From positions 3,583,338 to 3,647,337 of the forward strand of contig NC_068938.1 in assembly GCF_016801865.2 (NCBI RefSeq): a stretch of 64,000 nucleotides of DNA, written 5' to 3'. Numbering within the stretch: position 1 is the stretch's first letter; the number at the start of each line of letters is the position of its first letter. Below are positions 32,722 to 44,389 of the stretch, piece by piece. This stretch comes from Culex pipiens pallens (taxonomy: Eukaryota; Arthropoda; Insecta; Diptera; Culicidae). A model generated the notes under the pieces. It saw only the letters and a list, made by a program, of their open reading frames with translations, had not been told where the DNA came from and did not search any database. The position numbers were made by a program, and so were the translations under genes.

Positions 32722-33293
32722 TACGAAGAAACCTTTTGCTGGAATCTTGCAATTTCTCCATACTTATGAAAATTTTTCTTAGTAAATTTCAAAATTTTGC
32801 GAGGTATCATGTTTAACTTCACAGCAACTGGATAGAAACATGTTGCTGATTTGACGAGCTCTAGCTCGTTCAAGTACAATATTGGTCCAAATTCGCTCAT
32901 CCTTTGTTCCTAATCATTCTTATAAAAATATTTCCAAATTATAGAACTCGAACTATACTCTAAAAATATATATTTATTTCAATGAACAATTTAGCAATAT
33001 ATTCTCCAAAGCTAATATTTTTGTATCAAAATACTTTTGTGAAAAAAGGTCATTGATTTAAATTTTGAGTTAGGCCGTTGCAAATATTTTGAAATTTAAA
33101 GCTATGGTATAAACATTTGAATAAAAAAAAGTGTTTTAAAATGCATCTTCAACTTGCCCAGTTGTTTTGCAATCATTAGTTTTCAAAATATCAAATTTTT
33201 GAGAAAAAAAATCGCAAAAAAAACTTGTTGCGGTACTGTTCGTCAAAAGTTGATTGATTCAAAATAATTTTGAACATTTTTCATTGAAAAACA

Positions 33294-34049
33294 AGTATAG
33301 GTCACCGCTTTGAATTTTGAGATATTGGAGAAATACTTGGAACATATTTTAGTTTCTTTGAAAAAAAATAATTTTTTTCTCAATATTTTGCCCAAAATAA
33401 ATATTTGTATGTACTAAAATATTTTTCAAAGTACTACAAATTGATTCTAAAATATTTCTGAACATTTTCCATCGATAAAAGTATAGGTCATCGCTTTGAA
33501 TTTTGTAATACTGGCGAAATACTTGGAATATATTTGAGTTCCTTTGAAAAAAATAGATTTTTCTCAATATTTTGCCCAAAATAAATATTTTTATGTACTA
33601 AAATATTTTTTAAAGTACTACACATTGATTCTAGAATATTTCTGAACATTTTCCATCTATAAAAAGTATAGGTCATCGCTTTGAATTTTGAGATATTGGC
33701 GAAATACTTGGAATATATTTGAGTTTCTTTGAAAAAAATAGATTTGTCTCAATATTTAGCCCAAAATAAATATTTTTATGTACTAAAATATTTTTCAAAG
33801 TACTACAAATTGATTCTAGAATATTTCTGAACATTTTCCATTAATAAAAAGTATAGGTCATCGCTTTGAATTTTGAGATATTGGCGAAATACTTGGAATA
33901 TATTTGAGTTTCTTTGAAAAAAATAGATTTTTCTCAATATTTTGCCCAAAATAAATATTTTTATGTACTAAAATATTTTTCAAAGTACTACAAATTGATT
34001 CTAGGATATTTCTGAACATTCTCCATCGATAAAAAGTATAGGTCATCGC
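33294..34049 (-). repeat. 185-bp tandem repeat array (right arm, inverted)
   Basis: Four units in reverse orientation to the left array, with ggtca(t/c)cgc ends at 33308, 33494, 33679, 33864 and 34049 (spacing 185-186). Fewer units than the left arm, so the two arms have expanded or contracted independently. Confidence 0.93.
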
Positions 34050-34551
34050 TTTGAATTTCGAGATTTTTGCCTTCCAAGGTAAAAACCAGCTTTTTCAATA
34101 TTTTTAAAATATTGTGATGGCGCGCTATAGTTTTTACTAAAAAACGGCAATATATTTTGGTCAAAAATTATAACAATGTTCTAGACATATGTTGCCCACA
34201 TCCCAACGAACATTTTGGTGTAAAAAAAAGTATAGGTCATCGCGATAAGTTTTGAAATACCCCAGAATTTTGAAAAACTATTTTACTAAAAAGCACCGAT
34301 GGAGAAGAAAAACTCACTTTTTTTGAAAAATGAACCCGTAGTTAGAAAGCTGAGAAAATTCTCTAAATCGTGATGTGTTTGGATTTTTAAAAACGATAAT
34401 ATAGCAAATATGAAAAATGATAAACCACGCGCGCGCGAGTCACGAGACGGGGGCCTTAAATCACGTGGGATACGTAAAAATCCCGTTGAATGAAACTTAT
34501 ATCATCGGTTCCTTTGTTAAATTTTGATACACCACTTTCATCAACAACTTA

Positions 34552-34710
34552 CACTGAAATAAAAAAAGTGCCGAATTCCTTTATTCTATGCATTTTGGTT
34601 CCTTTTCTTATTTAATAGTTGGGTTAAAGTTTGAGTTCGAATTACTAAATAAAGAATGGAGCCAACATTCCTAGAATAAAGGATTCTGGTACTTTTTGTT
34701 TATTTCAGTG
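34552..34710. mobile_element. Small hairpin MITE with CACTGAAATA ends, TA flanks
   Basis: CACTGAAATAAAAAAAGT and ACTTTTTGTTTATTTCAGTG are inverted ends directly flanked by TA on both sides (34550-34551, 34711-34712). Length 159 bp. The inner parts (ttcctttattcta and tagaataaaggatt) also pair. Confidence 0.8.
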
Positions 34711-34799
34711 TAGCATTCTGATTTACTGACATTATTGATAAACATATTGCTATTTTTGCAACTGGAAATATCTTCAACAAGCAAAGAAATAAATAATCT

Positions 34800-35400
34800 A
34801 AATTAACTCACTTCACAGTCCCTGTAACACTGTGTGTGTATTCCCTAACATCATACAGTGAAAACCCGTGTGATATTCACAATTGCAATTCTAAGATCTG
34901 GAAGCAAACACATTCACACTAGCTGCGACCACTGCTGACGGACGGTTGAAATCGCTCGAAGGCCGCATCTCGTGTACTGTGTGGTTCTAACTTCTAGCAA
35001 ACATCTCACACTCGTGGTACTGGAACTTTGTGGTCAGCAGCAGCAGCCATCATTTTTTTTTCTTTATTTCTAACTCGGCAACACTCACTTTATCAGTTAA
35101 CAAAGATGCTCATTGTGCGGCATTTCGAACCGACGACGACGAATCGTGCTACTTTACACTCTGCTCATATTAATATACACTACACTACATAAACCATACC
35201 ACACATAAGTGTGTATAGTTATTCGAGGTTGTTGGTTGAAGATTAGAAACAACGAAGAAGTGGGCCATCGTCGGGAAGACCATGGCTTGGCCATAGCACC
35301 CGTTTAGTGGCGGTTAGTGTGCTCTACTTTGGTGGACACACTTAATTCGTCAATTAGAGGAAGCATTTGAGATCCCCTTAAGACGAGATAATTCGTGCTG
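34800..35400. promoter_or_regulatory. Non-repetitive GC-richer island
   Basis: Mixed-composition sequence with CAG repeats and cgacgacgac runs, lying between repeats. No recognisable ORF. It may be a regulatory element or part of a leader exon; no specific site can be named. Confidence 0.25.
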
Positions 35401-36228
35401 ATTTAAATGTTTAAGCAAAAATTTTGTCCAGGAACCTAGCGTCTCCACCACAGTATTAATATGCAATTAGGCTGGTAAAATTTTTATTTAAAGTTTTTGT
35501 CAACCTCGAATCTTTAGGTCAGAATAAGTAACTGTGCCAATTTTGAGCCAAATCGGTTAAGGTTTAAGGGTAGCTATCGATCGTTGAATTTTGTATGGAA
35601 AAAGTCGTAATAATGCACGAGGAAAAGCAAAAATTTCAAAATTCCACCAAAAGGTGGCGTTAAATGTGTCGGATCATTGTCAAGTGTGAGATTTTTATGA
35701 CAAACAACTTTGTCGAAGACCAAGTTATAGGCGATTTACAGAAACATTGTTGTATTAAAAGATTATTTTCCAATTTCGACGATCTATATGGACCCTTGAA
35801 CCTTAACCGATTTGGTATAAAATTTGCGCAGTTAATTATTTTTGCCTAAGGAATCGAGTTAGAACGTATCTCTGATGTCAATAATTTTATTGTCACCCTA
35901 ATATGCTATGGATTGCACTGCCCCTGATCGCATAAATGTCCCATATGCATTTTCATCGATTTCGAGTTTTTGATGCAGTTTGGTTCAAAATCGTGTGCTC
36001 TTTCAAAAAAGTCTATTACATCCAGTTCTTTGTTCTAGAAATCAGGAGGAAATCCAGTTTTTTCGCGAAAACTTAGCACGTAGCCTTATGTATGGGACAA
36101 ACTTAAAATGCGTTTTTCTCAGCTTACTGTTTTTGCACATGGGACATTTATGCGAACATGCAGCAGTCCATTTGAGTAATTCTCTAGAATTTCACAGTTT
36201 TTTCTAGATTTTTAAATTTGAATTCTTT
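35401..36228. other. Repeat-derived DNA without genes
   Basis: It contains phrases such as gagccaaatcggttaagg and caactttgtcgaagacca typical of the dispersed repeats elsewhere in the window. Open frames of 61-75 codons have no protein-like features. Confidence 0.4.
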
Positions 36229-36232
36229 TTAA

Positions 36233-36625
36233 GGTGAAGCCTTTGATCATTTTCGAAAAAAAATGATCATCACTATAAAATATTCTGTATAAAATTCAAT
36301 TTAACGAATTTCAGCACCAAAAGGAATCAGCATGTGCCGGTTGTTGCCATCTTGAAGCCACTGAAGGAATTTTTGATCTATATCAATTGTGCTTCAAAAT
36401 TTATATAATTTTGTGGCACAGTCATTGACGTCCTAGTTGGCAATCATTGATTAATGACGATTTCCATAACTTTACAAGAAATGGAATAATCGTTACCAAA
36501 AGGAATCAGCATGTGTAGGGCACTATTCTAAACAACTTGTTGAAGAAATTTTGTCAAAATATTGAAAGCGACGCAAAATTTATATCTTTGAACGAAAAAT
36601 CATGACAATGATGGAAGTCTTCACG
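36233..36625. mobile_element. TTAA-target MITE, copy 2
   Basis: GGTGAAGCC to CTTCACG, flanked by TTAA at 36229-36232 and 36626-36629. It matches 29422-29815 throughout with scattered substitutions (for example ccaaaaggaatcagcatg for ccaaaatgaatcagcatg). The copy pair defines the element's borders. Confidence 0.8.
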
Positions 36626-36693
36626 TTAATTTAATTCCATGATTTCCCTATGATAAAAGTCATTTTGCATCTTTCAGTCCATAAGAAATGGGT

Positions 36694-36858
36694 ACACGGA
36701 GAAAATAAAAACCGAAAATCGTCAACAAGGGTTCATGAAGTTGAGAACCAAGAAAAAAGTGTTAAAATTCCATGGTACGTTTATAAAAACGCTTTGTTCG
36801 TGGTTCCCAACTTCATGAACACTTGTTCACGATTCTGGGAACTCGTTTTTCTCCGTGT
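36694..36858. mobile_element. Hairpin MITE with ACACGGAGAAAA ends
   Basis: The ends acacggagaaaa and tttttctccgtgt are inverted. Inside, gggttcatgaagttgagaac pairs with gttcccaacttcatgaacac. About 165 bp; target duplication unclear. Confidence 0.65.
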
Positions 36859-36869
36859 TTGTGAATATT

Positions 36870-37600
36870 CGGGAATCTGAATCTTGAGAAGGAATCTTCT
36901 GATGGTAACGCTTCCACCTCACTAGAAGTTTAATTCCCAAAGTTTATTTGGGATTTATTTTTTATTATTATTTGCAAGAGAAATTATTATTATTATTTGT
37001 TTTAGAGAACAAAAAATGCAACTTTTCGATAGAGTTTAGGGTGGTGAAAATCTGGTAGTTGATTTAAATGTTTTTAATGCATTTCAAAAAAAAATCTAAT
37101 ATGGTCATACAAATAAAAAAAATAATAATTTTTTTGATGCAAAATCAAATTTACAAACGATATATGATGACAAGTTATAGGCATTTCTAGGTTAATTTTT
37201 ATCAAATGTTCAATTTTTGCAATTTTAAAATAGTCATGAAGAATTGAAAAGATATACAATTTTTCTTTTCAGTTTTTATTGATACTGTGTAAAATGGGCT
37301 TTTCTCAGTGTCACCCAATTAACTCTCACATTTGAGCTGCTAATATCTTGGCAACAGTTGGTTCGAACTTCAGTGCCAAAAAAATAATATTATGTAAAAT
37401 TTTAGCTCTTTTTAAGAATTTTTTTTTTCATAATATCAAAATCAATCCTATTGTTTGAAAATGCTAAAAATATGTGGTTAATCTCTTTTTTATAATTTTT
37501 ATGTTTAATTGTTTTTAATCGATTTTTCAAGTTTTTTTTCCTCTATGATTTAAATGTCAACAAATATATTTTTGTGAATATATCAAAAATATACATAATG
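36870..37600. other. AT-rich gene-free DNA
   Basis: Poly(A/T) and AAT-rich sequence without supported gene or repeat borders. Confidence 0.45.
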
Positions 37601-37605
37601 ACCTA

Positions 37606-37795
37606 CACAGTAAAAAATAATGTAAATTTGGAAGCTGTAATTTTGGAAGGTTCAATATTACCTCTTATATGATGTAATTTTACCTCAATTTAGACTGAAA
37701 AAGAGACATTACACCAGAAAAGAGGTAAAATTACACATTTCCAGAGGTAAAATTACACCTTTTTTCTGACATAAAAGGTGATTTTTTTTTCTGTG
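37606..37795. mobile_element. Small MITE with CACAGTAAAAAATAAT ends, TA flanks
   Basis: TA flanks lie at 37604-37605 and 37796-37797. The right end reads gatttttttttctgtg, inverted relative to the left. The interior has aggtaaaattacac motifs. A truncated relative begins at 38420 (cacagtaaaaaattg) and lacks its right end. Confidence 0.7.
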
Positions 37796-38680
37796 TATGT
37801 TATTTCTGGAGTTAATTAAAATACACATAAACAAATTTTTGTTGTTTTCGAAGCCGTTTTCGACTAATTTTTTGATCCATTTTCAAAAACACTCAGAAAT
37901 TCTTGAAATTGCTTAATTTTTCCTGTTCTACAAACCTAAAAACCAAATAAATTTAATGTTGTTCAAGAGGAAACTGCAAATAAGGGTTTAAGGACCTTTT
38001 AAAAAGTAACCCTAGAGAAATTATGATAAAATTCGTGCTTCATTTTTAACATTTCTAACAAAAAATGGGATAATTTTCAGCATGTTTCGTGTGTACAATA
38101 AAAATAATCTGTTAGAAAAATAATTGAAGACTACATAAAACTACTCAAAATTACTGAAATAAAACAAAGTATGTATTCATTATGCATTTAAGACCATTTG
38201 AAAAAGTGGGCTAGATTATACTCCAATATGAAACGTCATTATTTATTTAGTTTAACGAATATGGTTATAAAAAATTGATTAGTTTAATTTTTGTTTTGTT
38301 GATAACGAAAAAATTGATTCGATGAAGGTAAAACAAATTCTTCTCTATCTTGTATGTGAAAACCTCGATCCGCATCATATAAATTTGCTTTTTGAAAAGA
38401 ATCTAAAACTGTTAAAGTACACAGTAAAAAATTGTGTATATTTTGATGTTTTAATTTTGGAATGATGAATGTTATCTCTTTTATAATGTAATTTTATCAC
38501 AACTAAGACTGAAAAAGTGTCATTACACCAGCAAAGTGGTAAAATTACACATTTACCATGATTTTTTGGATATTAAAAGAAGCCAAAAAGAATCGATTTT
38601 ACACATTGAAAACTATTGAAACTCTGTTTGCCATGCAATTTTTAAATGGCACCATAAAAGCAAAAGTAATAAAACCCCCC
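37796..38680. other. AT-rich gene-free DNA with a truncated MITE
   Basis: No gene. The truncated CACAGTAAAAAA element occupies about 38420-38565. Confidence 0.45.
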
Positions 38681-38689
38681 GAACTAGTC

Positions 38690-39660
38690 CAGAACCAAGG
38701 CTAGAATTAGGTCACCGCGAGGCGAACATGACAAGCTCAAGTAACACCAGGAATGCGCTCTTCTAAGCAATCCAACGATGCCCCAACGCAAATCATCATC
38801 GACACGGCGCGGACGTCCAAGGTACACGGAATTCACGCTCCAACCACCGGACCAACCAAGTCTCAAACTGATAGTCATCTCTCATACGTGGCCTCCTCTC
38901 CTCGGACGGACGGACGGACAACACAGAGTCGCTGGTCGGTCGGTCTCTAGGCTAATGCGTCACAAGATCAATTCTAGATTTGACGCGATGAACAGCGAAA
39001 AACACATAAAACCACAACTGCACACTGCACTTAGGGGTTAGCTCAACCCGTGGTGCAATCGTCGGCTTAGATGGTCGAACGACGATCGGAACTTAGCTGC
39101 TGCTGGAAGCGAGCTTGGCTCACTCTAGTATTCCAAGAGAGCTTCGTGCTTTAAAAAGCAGATAGATCAGCACGACGTCAGCTTAGAAGCAGCAGCACTC
39201 ACACATCGTGTCACACACTAAAAAATAAAGCTATAGAGAATAGCTAGTTAGAGTACTCTAGCAGCTCAGTTGTTATGCATATCGCGGAACACACACACAC
39301 ACACAGTACTAACAGAGGGAGAGTGGAAGTAAAGTGAAGAGGAAGAGCGGGTGCGCGCGGGAGAGAAAAAAAAGAAGCGCGCAATGGCAAGTGAAGGTAA
39401 CGATCGCACGTGTTTCTGCTTCACTCCACTGTCGATGGCGGTCGGTCGGTCGGTCGGTCGGTCTCTCCTCTTCGGGCTATTAGAACATTGCTTTAGCACA
39501 TCAGTGCTGCCTAGCTGCTGTCTGTTGCTTCTGCTTTTGCTTCCCATCGCGGGCGGGCAGGCAGGCCATTTAGTGCCTTGCCTGGTACTTGTTATTGTTA
39601 TTGTTGTTCGCTGTTGGTTGTTGTGGTTAGTCGAAGGGCTGAGATGACGGCGAGTTAAAT
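38690..39660. promoter_or_regulatory. GC-rich island with initiator-like site and leader-like sequence
   Basis: Non-repetitive, with CGGA and GGTC tetramer runs (38914, 39441). A TCAGTT initiator match lies at 39266-39271, followed by a CA run and purine-rich leader-like sequence. An ATG at 39384 (M-A-S-E) is followed directly by a donor-like AAGGTAACG (exon end 39396). This could be a first exon with a tiny coding start. No TATA box is correctly placed. Confidence 0.3.
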
Positions 39661-39790
39661 GGAAAGAGTGTTCACAATTAAAGTTGACAACTAGTGTAAA
39701 AAAGCATAAGTTCATACATTTTATTATTAACTATATCAAATCCATGGATTTTAATAGAGTTTCATCGTCTATGAAAATATGTCAGCGTCA

Positions 39791-40263
39791 GATATCAAAT
39801 GTCAACTTTTCAGAAATTTCTAGGTTGTGCAAAAAATCTTTGACGGAGTTATGAATTTTTGAATCAATACTGATTTTTCAAAAAATCGAAATATTGGTCG
39901 CAAACATTTTTCAACTTCATTTTTAGATGTAAAATCGAATTGGCAATCAAAAAGTACTTAAGTGAAATTTTGATAAAGTGCACCGTTTTGAAGTGAGGGC
40001 CATTTTTAGGTTTTCTTTTTTTTTTTTGAAAATAGTCGCAGTTTTAAAAATGGCTTTAACTTGAAAACGGTGTACTTTATCATAATTTCACTAAAGTACT
40101 TTTTGATTGTATATTCGATTTTACATCGAAAAATGAAGTTGAAAAATGTTTGCGACCAATATTTCGATTTTTTGAAAAAATCAGAGATGATTAAAAAAAA
40201 CATAAATCGGCCCAAGATTTTTTGCACAACCTAGAAATTTCTGAAAAGTTGGCATTTGATGTC
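39791..40263. repeat. Hairpin repeat with arms of about 220 bp
   Basis: gatatcaaatgtcaactttt at 39791 pairs with aaaagttggcatttgatgtc ending 40263, and the pairing continues inward through ggttgtgcaaaaaatctt, accaatatttcgatttttt and aaagtactttttgatt to a short loop around 40027. A related, unpaired fragment lies at 62288-62400. Probably one part of a larger dispersed element together with 40264-40655. Confidence 0.8.
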
Positions 40264-40389
40264 CTCTAAAACATATCAAAAAATAAAAAAAAATAATAAA
40301 AATAGTGTTTTTTGCAAATCAAGTTTTAGTGACAAAAAGATAAATAAAAAATCACCAACAAAAATTTTACCGTGTATCATTTTTTTCAG

Positions 40390-40655
40390 TGTAGTCCATA
40401 TCCATACCTACAACTTTGCCGAAGACACCAAATCGATCAAAAAATTCCTTCAAAAGATACAGAATTTGAATTTTCATTGAATTTTAATACATCGTTTTTG
40501 TATGGACAGCTGCCAAATTTGTATGGAAAATTATATGGACAAACTAATGATGCAAAATGGCTTCTTTGGGAATACCGAAGGCACCAAAAAAGTTTCAGCC
40601 GGATTAAAAAATACAAAAAAATCGAATTTCCGAAATCTGAGAGAACTGCTCTAAT
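40390..40655 (+). repeat. Dispersed repeat ending GAGAGAACTGCTC
   Basis: It contains acaactttgccgaagacacc, then agctgccaaatttgtatgg, gatgcaaaatggcttctttgg and ctgagagaactgctc. The same string recurs at 62411-62640, inverted at 61912-62172, and split by insertions at 52235-52790. Fragments lie at 16800-16920 and 57720-57860. No coding potential. Confidence 0.8.
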
Positions 40656-40812
40656 GTTTACATTAAGATGAGAACTAGAACTTTTCTATATTATGTTTTA
40701 AATAATTCCAAAGCTGTTTTTTTTGGGTCTTATAGGTAAAAGGTATTAAGTTTACTAGCATGCACAAGGGACAAGATGAGACAACTGCCCCACAGACCTT
40801 AGCAAATTTCCA

Positions 40813-41180
40813 CTTCGGATAATCGAATCAAGATTTTTTTTTCGTTGTGTTAGTATGACGCATAAACTACTCTAAAGTGATTAAGAATTTTAAATCCAAG
40901 TTGACGGCCAAAATGGCGGTGATGAAATATTGAAAAAAAAATGCAATATTTAATTTTATAGGCAAGGGTTCAATAGGGATAGGGTCGCAGAACTCGAATT
41001 TGATGTTAAAAGTAAAAATAAAAAAAAAGATTTTTTTTGCTCGTGATTCGATAATCCGATGTCCCATACAAACCTTCGGATAATCGAAACTTCGGATAAT
41101 CGAGGCTTTGGATAATCGAGTCTGGACTGACTGTTTTTCATGGTTCGGATAATCAACTTCGCTTAATCGAGTCTGAACTG
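40813..41180. mobile_element. Damaged CAGTCC-family MITE
   Basis: Multiple cttcggataatcga motifs; one right end gtctggactg ends near 41131 and a second gtctgaactg-TA at 41171-41182. The left terminus is missing. Two right ends suggest one copy inserted next to or into another. Confidence 0.55.
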
Positions 41181-41402
41181 TACATGTATATTTTATATAT
41201 TTATGTGTATTTTTAAAGTGAGTGACATTGGGTCTGGGGGTGAGATTGAGTCATACAAAAATGCAGAAATTTGTATGACCCAATATCACCCCCCAGACCC
41301 AATATCACCCCTGATGACGGTACCAACCAAAATCGTATGCCAGTATTAATAAATTATACGACAACTGAAAAACGAAATGAAACATTACGTTTCTTTATAT
41401 TT

Positions 41403-41837
41403 GAAACCCACCTGGAACCGTGGGGTAGAGGTAAGCGTGGTTGCCTCTCACCCAGTCGGCTTGGGTTCGATCCCAGACGGTCCCGGTGGCATTTTTCGAG
41501 ACGAGATTTGTTTGATCACGCCTTCCGTCGGAAGGGGAAGTAAATGTTGGCCCCGGTCTAACCTAGAGGGTTAGGTCCGATAGCTCAGTCCAGGTGTAGA
41601 AGTCGTCTCCCTGGGTCCTGTCTCGGTGGAGTCGCTGGTAGGCAGATGGACTAGCAATCCAAAGGTCGTCAGTTCGAATCCCGGGGTGGATGGAAGCTTA
41701 GGTGTAAAAAGAGATTTGCAATTGCCTCAACAATCAAGCCTTCGGACACTTAGTTTCGAGTAGGAATCTCCAAATCGAGAACGCCTAGGCAATGCTGTAG
41801 AGCGAATAATTTGATTTTTTTGATATTTGAAATTTAT
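41403..41837 (+). mobile_element. tRNA-derived SINE with two tRNA-like modules and 14-bp target duplication
   Basis: gtttctttatattt at 41389-41402 recurs at 41838-41851, flanking the insert. The head has a B-box GGTTCGATCCC, and a second module further in has AGTTCGAATCCC after a loop (gactagcaatcc). The 3' end has a TTTGAT-type tail. It matches the minus copy at 31625 and is related to 46481-46883. It recalls the dimeric Culex SINE Twin, but the spacer between modules here is longer than I remember for Twin. Confidence 0.85.
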
Positions 41838-41879
41838 GTTTCTTTATATTTAAAATTTATTATTTATTTAAGTTTTAAC

Positions 41880-42540
41880 ATAAACTTTTTCCAATTCACT
41901 AAAATCCAATTTTCCTCATGCCCACCCTTTTCGCTCCAAACCTGGACACACCGGAACCGCCATCTTCTTTTCCCGAACACCAACAACAACTCATTCGTTC
42001 GTTCTATCTCACTCCATTCTTAGTATACCTGCCTGTAACTTAGACAAACGGCCTGCACTCGCGTACCTGTAACCTGTGCCGCAAAACCCTTCCACGTGAT
42101 GTAACTTAAAAAGGGGTAATAAAAAATCTGAAGCATCATCATCAATCAGCAACCGGCAGGTTGGCTCCCACCGGTAACAGCTTAGAACAGCACAGTAGGC
42201 ACAGTGTCTTGTCGGGAGGGAAAAATCGTTATCTCGGCTCCGAACCCCGAGCCAGCCCAGCCTAACCCTGTACTAAGCCTACTGCGTCGACTCTAATCTA
42301 TTCTAGTGGTTCACGCGCGGCGCTACTAGGCAGAGTTCTAGGCCACCTTAGATCAGATCCTATTGTTGGTGGCACACGCGCGTTTGCGATGCGCTCGCAG
42401 GGCGGTTTCGTTTGAGGAAAGCTTTTTAACCTGGCGGGATATTAATTTGAGCACCTGCTGCTGCTGCGGATGGCTTTCGCTTTGATGAATTCATTATTTT
42501 CACCAAGCCTTTCGAGAGTCGATTGAGCGATTGAGATTTA
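41880..42540. promoter_or_regulatory. Non-repetitive GC-richer island
   Basis: Mixed sequence with short palindromes (cacgtg at 42091, gcgcgc clusters) and no coding frame of note. It may be cis-regulatory DNA; this is inference from composition only. Confidence 0.25.
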
Positions 42541-42854
42541 TCGCGACTGTTGTTTTGCAAGACAATGACTTCATTAATGTTAATCTTATTTAGATGAATA
42601 CTTTCAAGGATCTAGCGTAAGTGAAAGCAATTCATTTAAATTTATTGGTTATCAAAATTATTCAGACTTCAAGAATCTTCTTTTCGAAACTTCAATTGAT
42701 GTGTACTAAATGTGGTAATGTAAAATGATGTCGTTTTCATTTTCTTTTGTAAGTTTTTGACCACGGAAGTATAATCTGCATTTAGACCAATCGTTTTTTT
42801 ATTTTGATAAAATTAGTTTTCAAAAAATGGAAAGGTCATGTTGAGTTAGTATTA

Positions 42855-43099
42855 CAGTCCAGATTCGATCATCCGAAGCCTCGATTTTCCGAAGTTTCGA
42901 TAATCTGATGTTCGATTATCTGTAGGTTTCTATCAAACTTTCAAAACAATTAAAAATTCTAAACCATTTTAGAGTAGTTTATGGTTCATACTTAAGCTTT
43001 ACAATAAAAAATTAAAAAAAAATCGTGATTCGATTTACGAAGATTCGAATACCCGAAGTGACATTTTTCCAAGGCCTTCGGATAATCGGGTCTGGACTG
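42855..43099. mobile_element. CAGTCC-family MITE with intact TA duplication
   Basis: TA-CAGTCCAGATTCGATCATC at the left, GATAATCGGGTCTGGACTG-TA at the right (TA at 42853-42854 and 43100-43101). 245 bp with internal gattcga/ccgaag repeats. The cleanest member of the family in the window and the best one for defining its borders. Confidence 0.85.
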
Positions 43100-43406
43100 T
43101 ATAAGAATACGTTATTCAAGATGGCGACCAATATGGCGGAGAGAGAATGAGAATTTTAATTTGGTAATGAAACAGAAAATCAACCACTAAAATTAGACTT
43201 ATTTGGAATTGCTGATCTCAAATTTGACTTAAGAAATTAGGAACACGAATATAAGGTTTTTCATGTTTAACGAACTTCAGATAATGAAGACTACGTACCA
43301 CAAATTACTTATTTTTAAAACAGTATTGTAGTTTGAAAAAAGACTATGTTTTAACATTTTTATGTTCGGGTTTGTTTATTAAATAAAACCCAATCTCCGT
43401 CAATTA

Positions 43407-44358
43407 GGGGAAAGTGGGGCAAGTGTAACAAGCTAAGGAAATGATCGTTATAACCCATTAAAAAGTTAAAAAATCTGTCGGATTTTATTATAATCATCTT
43501 ATTCTAGGTCTTGACTAAGACTTTGTTTAAACAAGTTTTTAAAAAATCCTGTTTTTTAATGTGAAAAATTGATTTTAAAATTTTTGATTTTCCGTACGTT
43601 CTACTCAACTAGTGGGGCAAGACGAGCAACCCGTTGGGGCAAGAGGAACAATGCATGAAAAAATATGGTAATTTGCTAACAATTGAACTGTTATCACTTA
43701 GATACATCAGATTAGAATGTATTTGAATGGTTTCTTCCATTTTTAGATTAAATAATAATATTTTACTAAAAATTTTATCGTTTTTACGAAAAAAAAATAC
43801 TACTTCGATGATAAATAGTAAATTTTCATAATATCACTATACTTTGTATGTACAATTTTTTTAACGATTGTTTATCAGTTTTTAAGTACTTTCATGTATT
43901 TATTTCCCAATAAAATATGTTGTTGCAGCAATTCGTAAATTTTTCCATATTAAAAATCCATGTGGTACACTTGCCCCACCTGAACAAGATTTTTTAAAAG
44001 CTCTCAACAAAAATAACCAAAAGTTAAATCATACTTTGTAATAGGTGCATGTCATTTGTAGGGACACTACTGATCTAGGAAAAATAGCATTTTGATAAAA
44101 TGAGCCTTAAAACGAACCCTAAGCCTTATTTTGTACTTTCCAAATATTATAAGAAAACAAAGGTTTCAAAAAAAAACTTCATTAAATCTTATGCCCCGTG
44201 GCGCTTACGTCATTTTGGCGGTTATGTGGTAGTAGAATCAGCTAATTGCATTGCTAGCAACAATTCCTCATACTGGAAATAATCAAAATTGTACAAATTA
44301 CGGCCGTAGGAGCGATTGTTCCTCTTGCCCCATATGGTCGTCTTGCCCCACCTTCCCC
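43407..44358. mobile_element. Non-autonomous DNA transposon with GGGGAAAGTGGGGCAAG ends
   Basis: TA-GGGGAAAGTGGGGCAAG at the left and CTTGCCCCACCTTCCCC-TA at the right form 17-bp terminal inverted repeats with one mismatch (TA at 43405-43406, 44359-44360). Several tggggcaag motifs recur inside in both orientations. 952 bp, no transposase. Confidence 0.82.
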
Positions 44359-44389
44359 TACATCCCAAAACCAGAATAAAACGAATATT

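Larger units (their letters stand above)
29820..34455. mobile_element. 4.6-kb TTAA-bounded inverted-repeat element with 185-bp tandem arrays
   Basis: It starts GGCCCCCGTCTCGTGACTCG and ends with the exact reverse complement, flanked by TTAA (29816-29819, 34456-34459). The outer 406 bp of each end are near-identical inverted repeats. Inside them, inverted arrays of a unit of about 185 bp run at 30226-31607 and 33294-34049. All paired positions add to 64275, showing exact symmetry. The centre holds a minus-strand SINE and a small MITE. No transposase is recognised. TTAA suggests piggyBac-type mobilisation, which is inference. Confidence 0.88.

Noticed and set aside
30326..34046. Repeated MTYTFY(G/R)WK frames of 60-140 codons
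   Set aside because: Each is a translation of the 185-bp tandem unit, interrupted differently from copy to copy; no conserved full-length frame exists.
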